This document shows, in pieces, positions 32,335 to 41,000 of a DNA stretch of 64,000 nt (its first letter is position 1; each line of letters opens with the position of its first letter). Source of the DNA: Streptomyces asiaticus. Lineage in GTDB: Bacteria > Actinomycetota > Actinomycetes > Streptomycetales > Streptomycetaceae. Where the stretch lies: the NCBI RefSeq assembly GCF_018138715.1, contig NZ_JAGSHX010000006.1, positions 4,774,001 to 4,838,000 on the forward strand, given 5' to 3'. Under the pieces are notes generated by a model that searched no databases, was not told the origin of the DNA, and saw only the letters and a list, made by a program, of their open reading frames with translations. A program made the position numbers and the translations under genes.

Positions 32335-32684
32335 GCGGAGATCTCGCGCTGCGCCACGTCTGTGATCTGTCGCATCTCGGCGAGTGCGGAGTGCAGGGCC
32401 TCGCGGTCCGTTGCTTCTTCCGCTACGGCCTCCAGTTCACGCAGGCGGGCCGCTCGTGCGGGGTAGCGCTCGATGGCAACGAATTCTCCCCACCACAGCA
32501 GGAAGGTGCGCAGTGGAGCGATAGTGCTCTGAGTGGCGGCTTGTTCGACCGCGCGGTCGAGGTGTTCGGCGAAGGAAGGCAACTGGGCGGGGGCGATCTG
32601 GGCGACCGCTGCGCGGAGCGCTGCCGGAGTGAGCGCCGGCATGGGGATCAGGGGCCCGTCGGGGGCGGAGGGCTGCTCGGTCAT
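32331..32684 (-). CDS. DUF6247 family protein (putative antitoxin)
   Basis: 117 residues, mostly helical: LIPMPALTPAALRAAVAQIA, PAQLPSFAEHLDRAVEQAAT, TIAPLRTFLLWWGEFVAIER, then YPARAARLRELEAVAEEATD. Matches the uncharacterised DUF6247 pattern of streptomycetes as I remember it. CAGGAGACGTTCCG before ATG 32684 is a good ribosome site. It is first in the pair, and its stop overlaps the partner's start. Antitoxin role is inferred from this order only. Confidence 0.6.
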   Translation of the reverse strand: MTEQPSAPDGPLIPMPALTPAALRAAVAQIAPAQLPSFAEHLDRAVEQAATQSTIAPLRTFLLWWGEFVAIERYPARAARLRELEAVAEEATDREALHSALAEMRQITDVAQREISA

Positions 32685-32886
32685 CGGAACGTCTCCTGGG
32701 CGGCGGTCTGAGTGATCATCGTGAGCATGGCCGTTGTTGCGGACGCTGGGCCGAGCCTACGCCCGCGCCTCGTCCGCCACACAACACCCGACGCGTCTCG
32801 ATCGCTTTGGCCCAAGTGTGATCGCGCTGTGCTGGGGCTTGGTGCGTCGCCGGGAGTCGCCGGAGACGCCAGCGGTCCAGGGCAAC

Positions 32887-32919
32887 AAAGAAGCCCCGGG
32901 CCGCTGGCCTGGGGCTTTG
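32887..32919 (-). terminator. Terminator hairpin of tRNA-Gly
   Basis: AAGCCCC / GGGGCTT arms with an inner GGCC-GCT-GGCC stem, ending a few bases 3' of the tRNA on its strand. Comparable hairpins stand at the same place next to repeats B and C. Confidence 0.65.
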
Positions 32920-32922
32920 TGC

Positions 32923-32996
32923 TGGAGCGGGTGACGGGAATCGAACCCGCGCTCTGAGCTTGGGAAGCTCATGTTCTACCATTAAACTACACCCGC
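32923..32996 (-). tRNA. tRNA-Gly (anticodon CCC)
   Basis: 74 bases including an encoded CCA. The acceptor stem GCGGGTG / CACCCGC is perfect, discriminator T. The anticodon stem TGAGC / GCTCA encloses loop TTCCCAA, giving anticodon CCC. The T-arm GCGGG-TTCGATT-CCCGT is standard. Reads GGG codons. The 3' half is the target repeated at 29788, 30750 and 31896, so it is the attachment site of the neighbouring cassettes. Confidence 0.95.
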
Positions 32997-33359
32997 GAGA
33001 GGCGCCCGATCTCTGGCGCCGCATCGTCGGACACTTTACCCCATGGCTGACCCCCGGCGCATTCGTCGTGGGGTCTTCGTGCTGTTTGCGGTCCGGGCGA
33101 GGGCATGGCGAGGCCAGGACGGAGCCAAGACGGTGCCAAGTCGGGGTTGAGGTCGGGTGGGGGCGGGGGTGTTTTGAGGGGGATTTGGTGTGGTTTTGGG
33201 GTGGATTTTCGGGGGTGTCCGTGGGGTGGAAGCGGCTGTTGGGGTGCGGGAGTTGGGCGTACGGTGGGGGTGCGGAGTGCCGTGTGGAGTGGTGGGTGGT
33301 TGATCCCCTAATGTGGCTTTTGTCGTCCACGCCGTCCACGTTCTTGGGGAAGGGACTCA
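32997..33359. other. G-tract-rich intergenic region
   Basis: 363 bp without a gene. From about 33120 to 33310 the plus strand is strongly G/T-biased with many runs of 3-5 G (GGGTGGGGGCGGGGG and GGGGTGCGGGAGTTGGG), far from the local C:G balance. It could form G-quadruplexes. It lies between the tRNA 5' end and the zinc-ribbon gene, whose promoter must be in or after it. Confidence 0.5.
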
Positions 33360-33524
33360 ATGGAGCGCACCGTCGTCCGTTGTGCTGAAGGGCATGTGTT
33401 CAGCACCTCCTCGTTCCCGATGCAGCACCTCACCGTCGATCGCATCGGCCCCGGCCGGTTGCTGCGGTGTCCGCGTTGCGCTCGGCTCCGGCACGCGGTG
33501 CCGGTGGGAGCCGATAAGCGGTGA
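33360..33524 (+). CDS. Small zinc-ribbon-like protein
   Basis: 54 residues from ATG 33360 with GGGGAAGGG upstream. Cys8 and His12 (VRCAEGHVFS) pair with Cys37 and Cys40 (LLRCPRCARLRH), giving a C-x3-H ... C-x2-C metal site. Basic C-terminus. A conserved small Streptomyces protein next to dcd, as I remember it; role unknown. A terminator hairpin follows at 33553. Too short for most ORF callers but well supported by codon bias and motif. Confidence 0.7.
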   Translation: MERTVVRCAEGHVFSTSSFPMQHLTVDRIGPGRLLRCPRCARLRHAVPVGADKR

Positions 33525-33552
33525 GCGGTAGCTGATGAAGCCGCAGGGTGCG

Positions 33553-33576
33553 GGCCCGGTCCGGTGGGACCGGGCC
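33553..33576 (+). terminator. Hairpin between zinc-ribbon gene and dcd
   Basis: Perfect 10-bp stem GGCCCGGTCC / GGACCGGGCC with a 4-base loop, followed by TGTG. Confidence 0.7.
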
Positions 33577-33616
33577 TGTGCCGTGGGGGCGCCGGTGATG
33601 TGCGTATCCTCTTCGG

Positions 33617-34192
33617 GTGCTTCTCTCAGACAAGGACATCCGGGCCGAGATCGACGCCGGACGGGTGCGGATTGATCCGTACGATCCGGCGATGGTGCAG
33701 CCGTCGAGTATCGATGTAAGGCTGGACCGGTTCTTCCGGGTGTTCGAGAACCACCGCTATCCGCATATCGACCCGGCGGTGGAACAGCCCGATCTGACGC
33801 GGCTGGTGGAGCCCGAGGGTGAGGACGCGTTCATCCTGCACCCCGGGGAGTTCGTGCTCGCCTCGACGTACGAGGTCGTGACGCTGCCGGATGACATCGC
33901 CTCGCGGCTCGAGGGGAAGTCGAGTCTGGGGCGGCTGGGGCTGCTGACGCACTCCACGGCGGGGTTCATCGACCCGGGGTTCTCCGGGCATGTCACGCTC
34001 GAGCTGTCGAATGTCGCGACGCTGCCGATCAAGCTCTGGCCGGGGATGAAGATCGGGCAGCTGTGCATGTTCCGGCTGACCTCGCCCGCGGAGCATCCTT
34101 ACGGTTCCGCCCGTTACGGCTCCCGCTATCAGGGGCAGCGCGGGCCGACGCCCTCGCGGTCGTTCCAGAGCTTCCACCGGACGAAGGTGTGA
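33617..34192 (+). CDS. dcd: dCTP deaminase
   Basis: 191 residues from GTG 33617. Deaminates dCTP to dUTP (or onward to dUMP in bifunctional types), supplying dTMP synthesis. Key segments: [76 protein letters not shown] (catalytic Glu and substrate Ser/Arg) and [12 protein letters not shown] (nucleotide phosphate clamp). Length is normal. TATCCT at 33605-33610 ends six bases before the GTG, with no Shine-Dalgarno, so translation is probably leaderless. Followed after 5 bp by a phosphoribosyltransferase gene, likely co-transcribed. Confidence 0.95.
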   Translation: MLLSDKDIRAEIDAGRVRIDPYDPAMVQPSSIDVRLDRFFRVFENHRYPHIDPAVEQPDLTRLVEPEGEDAFILHPGEFVLASTYEVVTLPDDIASRLEGKSSLGRLGLLTHSTAGFIDPGFSGHVTLELSNVATLPIKLWPGMKIGQLCMFRLTSPAEHPYGSARYGSRYQGQRGPTPSRSFQSFHRTKV

Positions 34193-34197
34193 GCGGC

Positions 34198-34695
34198 GTG
34201 GGTGAGCAGCGCGAGAACCTTACGTACGAGCGGTTCGGGGCCGCGGTCCGCGAGCTGGCGGAGAAGATCGCCGGAGATGGCTATGAGCCGGACATAGTGC
34301 TCTCCATCGCCCGCGGCGGGGTCTTCGTGGCCGGTGGGCTGGCGTACGCGCTCGACTGCAAGAACATCCACCTGGTGAACGTGGAGTTCTACACGGGCGT
34401 TGGGACCACTTTGGACATGCCCGTGATGCTCGCGCCCGTGCCCAACGTGATCGACTTCTCCGACAAGAAGGTGCTGATCGCCGATGACGTGGCGGACACC
34501 GGCAAGACGCTGAAGCTGGTCCGGGACTTCTGCCTCGGCACGGTCGCCGAGGTGCGCAGCGCGGTGATCTACGAGAAGTCCCAGTCGCTCGTGAAGTGCG
34601 AGTACGTCTGGCAGCGTACCGATCAGTGGATCAACTTCCCGTGGAGCGTGGAACCGCCCGTGGTGCGGCGGGAGGGGCAAGTGCGGGACGCCTGA
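34198..34695 (+). CDS. Phosphoribosyltransferase family protein
   Basis: 165 residues. The PRPP-binding signature is VLIADDVADTGKTLKLV, with the pyrophosphate-site SIARGGVFVAGGLA. Resembles xanthine/hypoxanthine-type PRTs of actinobacteria (QRTDQWINFPW C-terminus binds the base). GTG 34198 is preferred, with GAAGG upstream; GTG 34189 overlaps the dcd stop. Partner of dcd in nucleotide metabolism. The stop is inside a 20-bp tandem repeat (CGCCTGACAC at 34689 and 34709). Confidence 0.87.
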   Translation: MGEQRENLTYERFGAAVRELAEKIAGDGYEPDIVLSIARGGVFVAGGLAYALDCKNIHLVNVEFYTGVGTTLDMPVMLAPVPNVIDFSDKKVLIADDVADTGKTLKLVRDFCLGTVAEVRSAVIYEKSQSLVKCEYVWQRTDQWINFPWSVEPPVVRREGQVRDA

Positions 34696-34788
34696 CACCG
34701 AGCACGACCGCCTGACACGGGGCACGATGCCTGAGGTCCTGAGGCGCGATGCCTAAGACGCCTGAGGTCCCTGAGACGCCTGAGATGA

Positions 34789-34810
34789 GGGGCCCGCCGG
34801 TGCGGGCCCC
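34789..34810. terminator. Bidirectional terminator between PRT and Yip1 genes
   Basis: GGGGCCCGC / GCGGGCCCC stem with a 4-base loop, followed on the plus strand by TTGG. Lies between converging genes. Confidence 0.7.
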
Positions 34811-34847
34811 TTGGTCATGCGGTCTGTGGTGCGGGCCCTACAGCGCC

Positions 34848-35804
34848 TTACAGCGTTCCCAGCTTCAGCAGGCTCAGCAGCGCGATCAGCTGGATCGCCG
34901 ACGCGCCCAGCGCCTTCTGCCACGGCAGGTCGTGCGACTTGCTCACCATCGAGGTGAAGAGCGCGCCCGCCGCCAGCCAGGTCACCCAGCCCAGCACCTT
35001 CACCAGCGAGCTGTCCCCGCCCAGGAAGAGCGCGAACACCAGCCGCGGCGCGTCCGTGATCGACATGATCAGCATCGACAGACCGATGGTCGGCGCCCAC
35101 GTGCCGTCGCCGCCCAGCTGGCGGGCGAGGGTGTGGGTGACGGCGCCCAGGATCAGTCCACTGATCACCATGGCGACGCCCGCGGTGAGCACCCACGGGA
35201 TGCTGTTGGACATGGGGGCGTTGAGGACGTCCTTACGGGCGTCATCGAAGCTGAAGACCGCCAGCAGACCGTAGACGAAGGTCACGATCAGCGCCGGGCC
35301 CCACACCGCGTAGTCCCGCATCTGCCAGAAGGTGGCCGACGGGCGCAGCACGATGCCGCTCAGCAGCTGCTGCCAGTGCAGCCGGGGGCCGGCGGGCGGG
35401 GCCGTGGAGGAGCCTGCGCGGTACGTCTGCCCGCCGTAGCCGTCGTCGTACGAACCGGGGCCCTGGCCGTACGGGTCGTACGCGTCGGGCGCATCGCCGA
35501 TGCTGAACTGCTGTGTATGGCCCGAGTTGTCGTCGGCGTACGTGCCGCCGCCCTGTCCGTACGGTCTCTGCCCCTGGCCGTAGCCTCCGGGGCCGGGGCC
35601 CTGCCCGGGCCCGGGGCCGTAGTGCGGGTCCTGGCCGCCGAAATACTCCGGCTCTCCCTGTGAGGAGGGCTGCTGCCACTGCGGCTGCTGCTGACCGCCG
35701 TACGGGGCGTTCTGTCCGTACGGCGGCTGCGGCGGCCGCTGCCGCTGCCCTTGTTGCGCGGAGTGGGAGTCCCGTCCGCGTCCGATCCTGAATCCAGCCA
35801 CCAT
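34848..35804 (-). CDS. Yip1-domain membrane protein with long Gly/Gln/Tyr-rich N-terminus
   Basis: 318 residues. The first 140 are disordered and enriched in Gly, Gln, Pro and Tyr (PYGQGG, QQPQWQQPSS, YDPYGQGPGSYDDGYGG). A Yip1-like domain follows (about 145-318), LHWQQLLSGIVLRPSATFWQ with five predicted helices (WGPALIVTFVYGLLAVFSF, IPWVLTAGVAMVISGLILGA, LGGDGTWAPTIGLSMLIMSI, VKVLGWVTWLAAGALFTSM, ALGASAIQLIALLSLL). Function in bacteria unknown; conserved in Streptomyces. The tail could mediate condensation at the membrane (inference). Confidence 0.8.
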   Translation of the reverse strand: MVAGFRIGRGRDSHSAQQGQRQRPPQPPYGQNAPYGGQQQPQWQQPSSQGEPEYFGGQDPHYGPGPGQGPGPGGYGQGQRPYGQGGGTYADDNSGHTQQFSIGDAPDAYDPYGQGPGSYDDGYGGQTYRAGSSTAPPAGPRLHWQQLLSGIVLRPSATFWQMRDYAVWGPALIVTFVYGLLAVFSFDDARKDVLNAPMSNSIPWVLTAGVAMVISGLILGAVTHTLARQLGGDGTWAPTIGLSMLIMSITDAPRLVFALFLGGDSSLVKVLGWVTWLAAGALFTSMVSKSHDLPWQKALGASAIQLIALLSLLKLGTL

Positions 35805-35956
35805 TCGAACGTACCCGGTCGTAGCGGGCCGGGTACGGGAGCTGTGGGAGCGGACCGGGCATTGCGGCCGAGCTGTGACATCCCTTAGGGGGTCCCTTAT
35901 GGGTTTTCCCCCAGTGGGGGAGTGGGGAGCGCCGGTGTGTCCGACCGGCCCTCGCC

Positions 35957-36041
35957 CGCCTTGGCCCGCGTCCTGGTCCTTGTCCGCGTTCTAGTCCGCG
36001 CCCTAGTCCTAGTCCGCGCCCTAGTCCTTGTCCGCGCCCTA
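35957..36041. repeat. 18-bp tandem repeat copying the FG-GAP gene's last codons and stop
   Basis: Unit CGCGCCCTAGTCCTTGTC and variants, about four and a half copies (one 12-bp). Read on the minus strand, each copy restores Asp-Lys-Asp (or Asp) followed by TAG, i.e. the gene's own C-terminus and stop, repeated downstream. Confidence 0.8.
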
Positions 36042-37619
36042 GTCCTTGTCCGCCGCGAACGGCTTGCTGCTGAAGGCCGTCTTGTCCGCCGTGCCGTCCG
36101 TGATCCACCACCACTCGGGACGTTCGCCGTACCGCGAGAAGGCCAGACCGGGGCCCCACGCCAGGACGACCTCATCCTTACCGTCGTGATCGAAGTCCGC
36201 GACGCCGTAGAGCCGGGCCGCGCGCTCGTCCTTACGGATGGTCTTGCCGTCCACGGCGGCGGGTGCCGCGCGGGTCAGCAGATGCCGCCGGGTGACGCGG
36301 GTCGTCGCGGGGTGGGAGCCGCGCAGGGTGAGCAGCTCGACGCCGCCCCGCCCGAGCGAGACGGCCAGTTCATCGGTGCCGTCCCCGTCCGTGTCGGCGG
36401 CGGCCAGGGTGCCCGACATCCCGGGCACCTTGAGGGGGCGCGGAACCGAACCGGACGTCTGCGCCGCCCCCTTGTGGTAGATGCTCACCGTCTTGCCGAC
36501 GTCCGGCCGTTCCGTCTCCACACCCGGCTCGTCGTCACGGGTGCCGCTGTCGCCGACCGCGACATCGCGGCGGCCGTCGCCGTCGAAGTCGCCGAAGGCG
36601 ATCGAGTTGCCCTCGCGCAGCCCGCGGCTCGTGTGGCTGAGGCCGTGGGACCCGGCGGTGAGGAGGGCGGAGCCGGACTGGTCGTTGTCGTTGACCGCGT
36701 GCACCACCAGATCGGTGGCGCGGTGGCCGTCGGCGGTGTCCGCGATGGTGTCGGCGATGAGATCGCCGATTTCGCCGTGGCCCTCCAGCGGGCTCGCGTA
36801 CGGCACGGTCCGGGCGGCCTTGCCCGCCCGGTTGAACGGCCCGTACAGCACCAGCAGCGAGTGCCGGTCCGCGCGGACCAGGGCCAGGTCGTGGTGGCCG
36901 TCGCCGTTGAAGTCGCCGACGGTGGGGCGCTGGGCGTCCACGCCGTCGTCCGGGCCGGTCAGCTGGACGCGGGCGGCGGAGCGGGTGCGGTGGGGGCCGC
37001 CGGGGCCGCCCCAGGAGATGTAGGGGACGGTCCGGACGGTGGCCTGGGTGCGCTCGGTCTCCTGCTTGCCGAGCGCCTCGCCCGCCGTCGTGGTGACGTC
37101 GGCGTAGCCGTCGCCGTCGAGGTCGGCCGTGGCCACCTCGGTCGCGCCCGCGACGGTGACGTCCTTGGACGGCAGCCCGAGGTCGCGGTGGCGGAGCACG
37201 GTCCGGGTGGCGGGATTCAGGCCGTGGGACGAGCCGTGGACGAAGGCGATCCGGCTGGGCAGCCCCCCTTTGCCGGACGGGACGGGGACGCGCAGATCGG
37301 GGTAGCCGTCGCCGTTGACGTCATCCGGCAGCCGGCTGCCCTTGCCGTGGGGGACGGGCGCGGTCGCGGTGGGGGTGATGACGGACCCGGCGGCGGAGTC
37401 GTCGCGCCGGCCCCCGGCGCCGTCGTCGGGGCCGCAGGCGGTGAGCAGCAGCGCCAGACAGGCCGTACCGGCGGCGACGGAAGCGGTGACGGAAGTGACG
37501 GCAGAGGCGGAGGCTGAGGCGGTGGAGGCGCGGCGGACGCGGGGGATGCGGGGGAGGGAGCGGCGTCGGGGGCCCGGGACGCGGCCGGGTGGTGCTGTGG
37601 GGGGAGGTGCTGGCGTCAT
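36039..37619 (-). CDS. FG-GAP/VCBS-repeat lipoprotein (integrin-like)
   Basis: 526 residues. Basic N-region and hydrophobic core end in lipobox LLTAC (about residue 62), so it is surface lipidated. Then about six FG-GAP beta-propeller repeats with Ca2+-binding D-x-(D/N)-x-D-G signatures: DVNGDGYPDL, DLDGDGYADV, DFNGDGHHDL, DFDGDGRRDV, DTDGDGTDEL and DFDHDGKDEV. An extracellular scaffold or ligand-binding protein. ATG 37619 is preceded by GAGGTGGG. The gene ends in a tandem-duplicated tail (35957-36041). Confidence 0.9.
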   Translation of the reverse strand: MTPAPPPTAPPGRVPGPRRRSLPRIPRVRRASTASASASAVTSVTASVAAGTACLALLLTACGPDDGAGGRRDDSAAGSVITPTATAPVPHGKGSRLPDDVNGDGYPDLRVPVPSGKGGLPSRIAFVHGSSHGLNPATRTVLRHRDLGLPSKDVTVAGATEVATADLDGDGYADVTTTAGEALGKQETERTQATVRTVPYISWGGPGGPHRTRSAARVQLTGPDDGVDAQRPTVGDFNGDGHHDLALVRADRHSLLVLYGPFNRAGKAARTVPYASPLEGHGEIGDLIADTIADTADGHRATDLVVHAVNDNDQSGSALLTAGSHGLSHTSRGLREGNSIAFGDFDGDGRRDVAVGDSGTRDDEPGVETERPDVGKTVSIYHKGAAQTSGSVPRPLKVPGMSGTLAAADTDGDGTDELAVSLGRGGVELLTLRGSHPATTRVTRRHLLTRAAPAAVDGKTIRKDERAARLYGVADFDHDGKDEVVLAWGPGLAFSRYGERPEWWWITDGTADKTAFSSKPFAADKD

Positions 37620-38022
37620 CGGCCCACCTCAACCCATCAGGGCGACTGAGGCAACCCATCAGGGCGGCTGAGACCAAGGGGCACGGCACTTCGTTACGAA
37701 GGGTGATGCCTGGTGCTCCCGCCGACCGCCGTTTGGTGATCTTCCGGATGATGCGGGATCGATCAGTCTGCTTGACTGTAAAGATGACCTTTGGAGCACA
37801 AGGGCCGTCCAGGACATTTACGGATGCCGTGTTGGGCATGATCCTGTAGGGAATTCGCAACGTCGTTGTGAGAAGGGATGCTTCACGGCCAGTATCGGTA
37901 CGTCCGGCGCGGGAACTTTGATGCGGAAAAGCGGGGGCAACCATGTGCTTAACGCACGGTGGGCGGATGACGGGTGAGGCGACGAGACCGGTGAAAGAGG
38001 GCGCGGGCGGGGTGTAGTCGCG
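37620..38022. other. Divergent intergenic region, FG-GAP lipoprotein / SpoIIE phosphatase
   Basis: 403 bp. A 22-bp tandem repeat AACCCATCAGGGCG(A/G)CTGAG lies at 37631-37674. Palindromes CTTCG-TTA-CGAAG (37689-37701) and CAACG-T-CGTTG (37858-37868) may be operators. No gene supported; the ORF of 86 codons at 37589-37849 has poor codon bias. Confidence 0.5.
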
Positions 38023-41000
38023 ATGTCGGACGGGAGTGCGCGGCCGGCGGCGGAGGATGCCGCTCGCCCACCGCTGAGCGAGGGTGCTAGAAATAGCGAC
38101 ATGGCCGGACTTTTCGGTCGACCACGGGTTCCGCTGGCCCGCACGATGACCGACTGGCGCCCACGCGGTCGGCGTGAGGGGCCCCATTCGGCATGGGAGC
38201 GACGTGGGCGGCGCGTTCAGCAGGACACGCAGGACCACCAGGACCGACAGGACCCGCGAGACCAGCAAGGTCAGCGAGACCAGCAAGGTCGGCGAGACCC
38301 GCGAGACCAGCAAGGTCAGCGAGACGAGCGAGGTCAGCAAGGCCAGCGAGACGAGCAAGGTCAGCGCGATCAGTGGGATCAGCGCGATCAAGCCGATCCG
38401 CATGGCTCGCCGGCCCCCATTGCCCGCTGGGGCCCGCAGGGTCGGCAGAGCACGTACGCCCAGCTGAGCCCGCATGGCCGGCCGCCGGTGCGCACCGGCT
38501 GGAGCGGCCGCGGACCGGGCCCCGGATCCGGCCCCGGATCCGGCCCCGGCTCCGGCGGCGGTCCCGGCGCGCCCACCGGCCGCGGCTATGGGCAGCGGTC
38601 CCGCTGGCACCCGGGGCGCGGGGTGCGCACCGTGGCCGGCCAGGTCTTCGTCCTACAGGTCGGCGTCGTGCTGCTGCTGGTCGTGGCCGCCGTAGTGGCC
38701 CTCGTCCTCCAGTCCCGCTACGACAGCGAGCGGGAGGCCCGTAACCGCTCCATGGCGGTCGCCGAGAGCTTCGCGAACGCGCCGGGCATGGTGAGCGCGC
38801 TGCGCGGCCGCGATCCCAGCGCCGTGCTCCAGCCGCTCGCCGAGCGGGCCCGTAAGGGCTCCGGCGTCGACTTCGTCGTGGCCATGACGCCGCAGGGGAT
38901 CCGCTACACCCACCCCAACCCCGCCCGGATCGGCAAGCACTTCATGGGCAGCATCCGCCCGGCGGCCGAGGGCCGGACGGTCCAGGAGACCTTCACCGGC
39001 ACCCTCGGCCTGTCCGTACGGTCCGTGGTGCCCGTCAAGGACGCCCAGGGGAAGGTCGTCGGCCTGGTCGCGGCCGGTATCACGATCAAGAAGGTGAGCG
39101 GCGCGGCCGACCACCAGATGCCGCTGCTGTTCGGCGCGGCGGCGGCCGCCCTGGCGCTCGCCACGGCGGGCACGGCCCTGGTGAGCAGGCGGCTGCGGCG
39201 CCAGACCCACGGGCTGGACCCGTCCGAGATGACGCGGATGTACGAGCACCACGACGCGGTGCTGCACTCGGTGCGCGAGGGCGTGCTGATCGTCGGCGGC
39301 GACGGACGGCTGGTGCTGGCCAACGACGAGGCGCGCCGGCTCTTCGACCTCCCGTCGGACGCCGAGGGCCGTCTGGTGTCCGAGCTCGGCTTCGATCCGC
39401 ACACCGCCGCGCTGCTGGCGTCCGGGCGCCCCGCCACCGACGAGGTCCATACGGCCGGTGAGCGGCTGCTGTCCGTCAGCCACCGCCCCACCGACCGCGA
39501 CGGCGGCCCGCCCGGCAGCGTCGCCACCCTGCGCGACACCACGGAGCTGCGCGCGCTGTCCGGCAAGGTCGACCTCGCGCGCAACCGGCTCAAGCTGCTG
39601 TACGACGCGGGCGTCTCCATCGGCACCACGCTGGACGTGGTGCGCACCGCCCAGGAGCTGGCGGAGTACGCGGTGGCCCGGTTCGCCGACTACGTCTCGG
39701 TGGACCTCGCGGACTCGGTGCTGCGCGGCGAGGAGCCCCCGGACGGGGTGTCGGGTCTCAGCGAGTCCCCGGACGGGGTGTCGGGCCTCAGCGAGCCCCC
39801 GGACGGGGTCCCGGGCCTCAGCGAGCCCCCGGACGGGGTCCCGGGCCTCAGCGACCCCCCGGACGGGGTCCCGGGCCTCAGCGACCCCCCGGACGGGGTC
39901 CCGGGCCTCAGCGAGCCCCCGGACGCGGGCTCGTGGGCCGCCGTGGCGGCCGCGGACGGCGGCCGTACGGTGCTGCGCCGTACGGCCCTCAGTGGCATCC
40001 GGGACGACGGCCCGCTCTACCCGCTCGGCATGCTGATCGAGTTCGGCCCGAGCGCGCCCCAGGCCCGGGGCTTCCGCAGTGGAGCGGTCACGGTCGAGCC
40101 GGTCCTGGGCGACTTCGGCGGCTGGCAGGAGCAGGACCCCGAGCACGCCCGCCGGATCGTGGACTACGGCATCCACTCGATGATCACGGTCCCGCTGCGG
40201 GCCCGGGGCGTCGTCCTGGGCGTGGCCAGCTTCATGCGCGCGGAGAAGCCGGAGCCCTTCGAGGAGGACGATGTCTCCCTCGCGGAGGAGCTGGTCACCC
40301 GGGCCGCCGTGAGCATCGACAACGCCCGCCGCTACACCCGCGAGCACACCATGGCGGTGACCCTCCAGCGCAGTCTGCTGCCCCGGATGCTGCCGGAGCA
40401 GAACGCGCTGGATGTGGCGTACCGCTATCTGCCGGCGGAGTCGGGGGTCGGGGGCGACTGGTTCGACGTCATCCCGTTGCCCGGGGCGCGGGTGGCGCTG
40501 GTGGTGGGGGACGTGGTCGGGCATGGTCTGCACGCGGCGGCGACGATGGGGCGGCTGCGGACGGCGGTGCACAACTTCTCCACGCTCGACCTGCCGCCCG
40601 ACGAGATCCTCTCCCACCTCGATGACCTGATCGCCCGGATCGACCAGGACGAGGGCCCTGGCGGGCTGGACGGCGACGGCGGCGGTGGCGGTGGCGGTGG
40701 CGGTGGCGGTGAGGGCATCACGGGGGCCACGTGTCTGTACGCGATCTACGATCCGGTGACGCGGCGCTGCACGATGGCGCGGGCCGGTCATCCGCCGCCC
40801 GCGCTGGTGCGTCCGGACGGCTCGGTGGAGTTCCTGGAACTTCCCGCGGGACCGCCGCTGGGCCTGGGCGGGCTGCCGTTCGAGACGGCGGAGCTGGAGC
40901 TGCCCGAGGGCAGCCATCTGGTGCTCTACACGGACGGGCTGATCGAGAAGCGCGACCGGGACATCGAAACGGGTCTGGAGATGCTGCGCGGCGCCCTTGC

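Larger units (their letters stand above)
31936..32966. mobile_element. att-flanked mini-cassette 3 (1031 bp; DUF6247 pair)
   Basis: Segment between repeat C and the 3' half of the intact tRNA-Gly. Left end has TCAC-N3-GTGA and TCTGGTGCG at 32044 and 32055. Cargo is the DUF6247 gene and its small partner, minus strand. By accretion logic it is the youngest insertion, being next to the intact tRNA. Confidence 0.6.

Noticed and set aside
29996..32684. Insertion sequence or transposon carrying the TA genes
   Set aside because: No transposase, no terminal inverted repeats with target duplications; the flanking repeats are tRNA 3' ends instead.
32960..33388. Plus-strand ORFs in the G-rich region
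   Set aside because: Products are Gly/Val/Trp-rich noise from G-tracts; no ribosome site or conserved pattern.
35957..36041. Possible CRISPR-like array
   Set aside because: Units are contiguous with no unique spacers, and the units reproduce the gene's own 3' end. No CRISPR array or cas gene is in the window.
39733..39930. CRISPR-like repeat in the phosphatase gene
   Set aside because: In-frame 30-bp tandem coding repeat without spacers.
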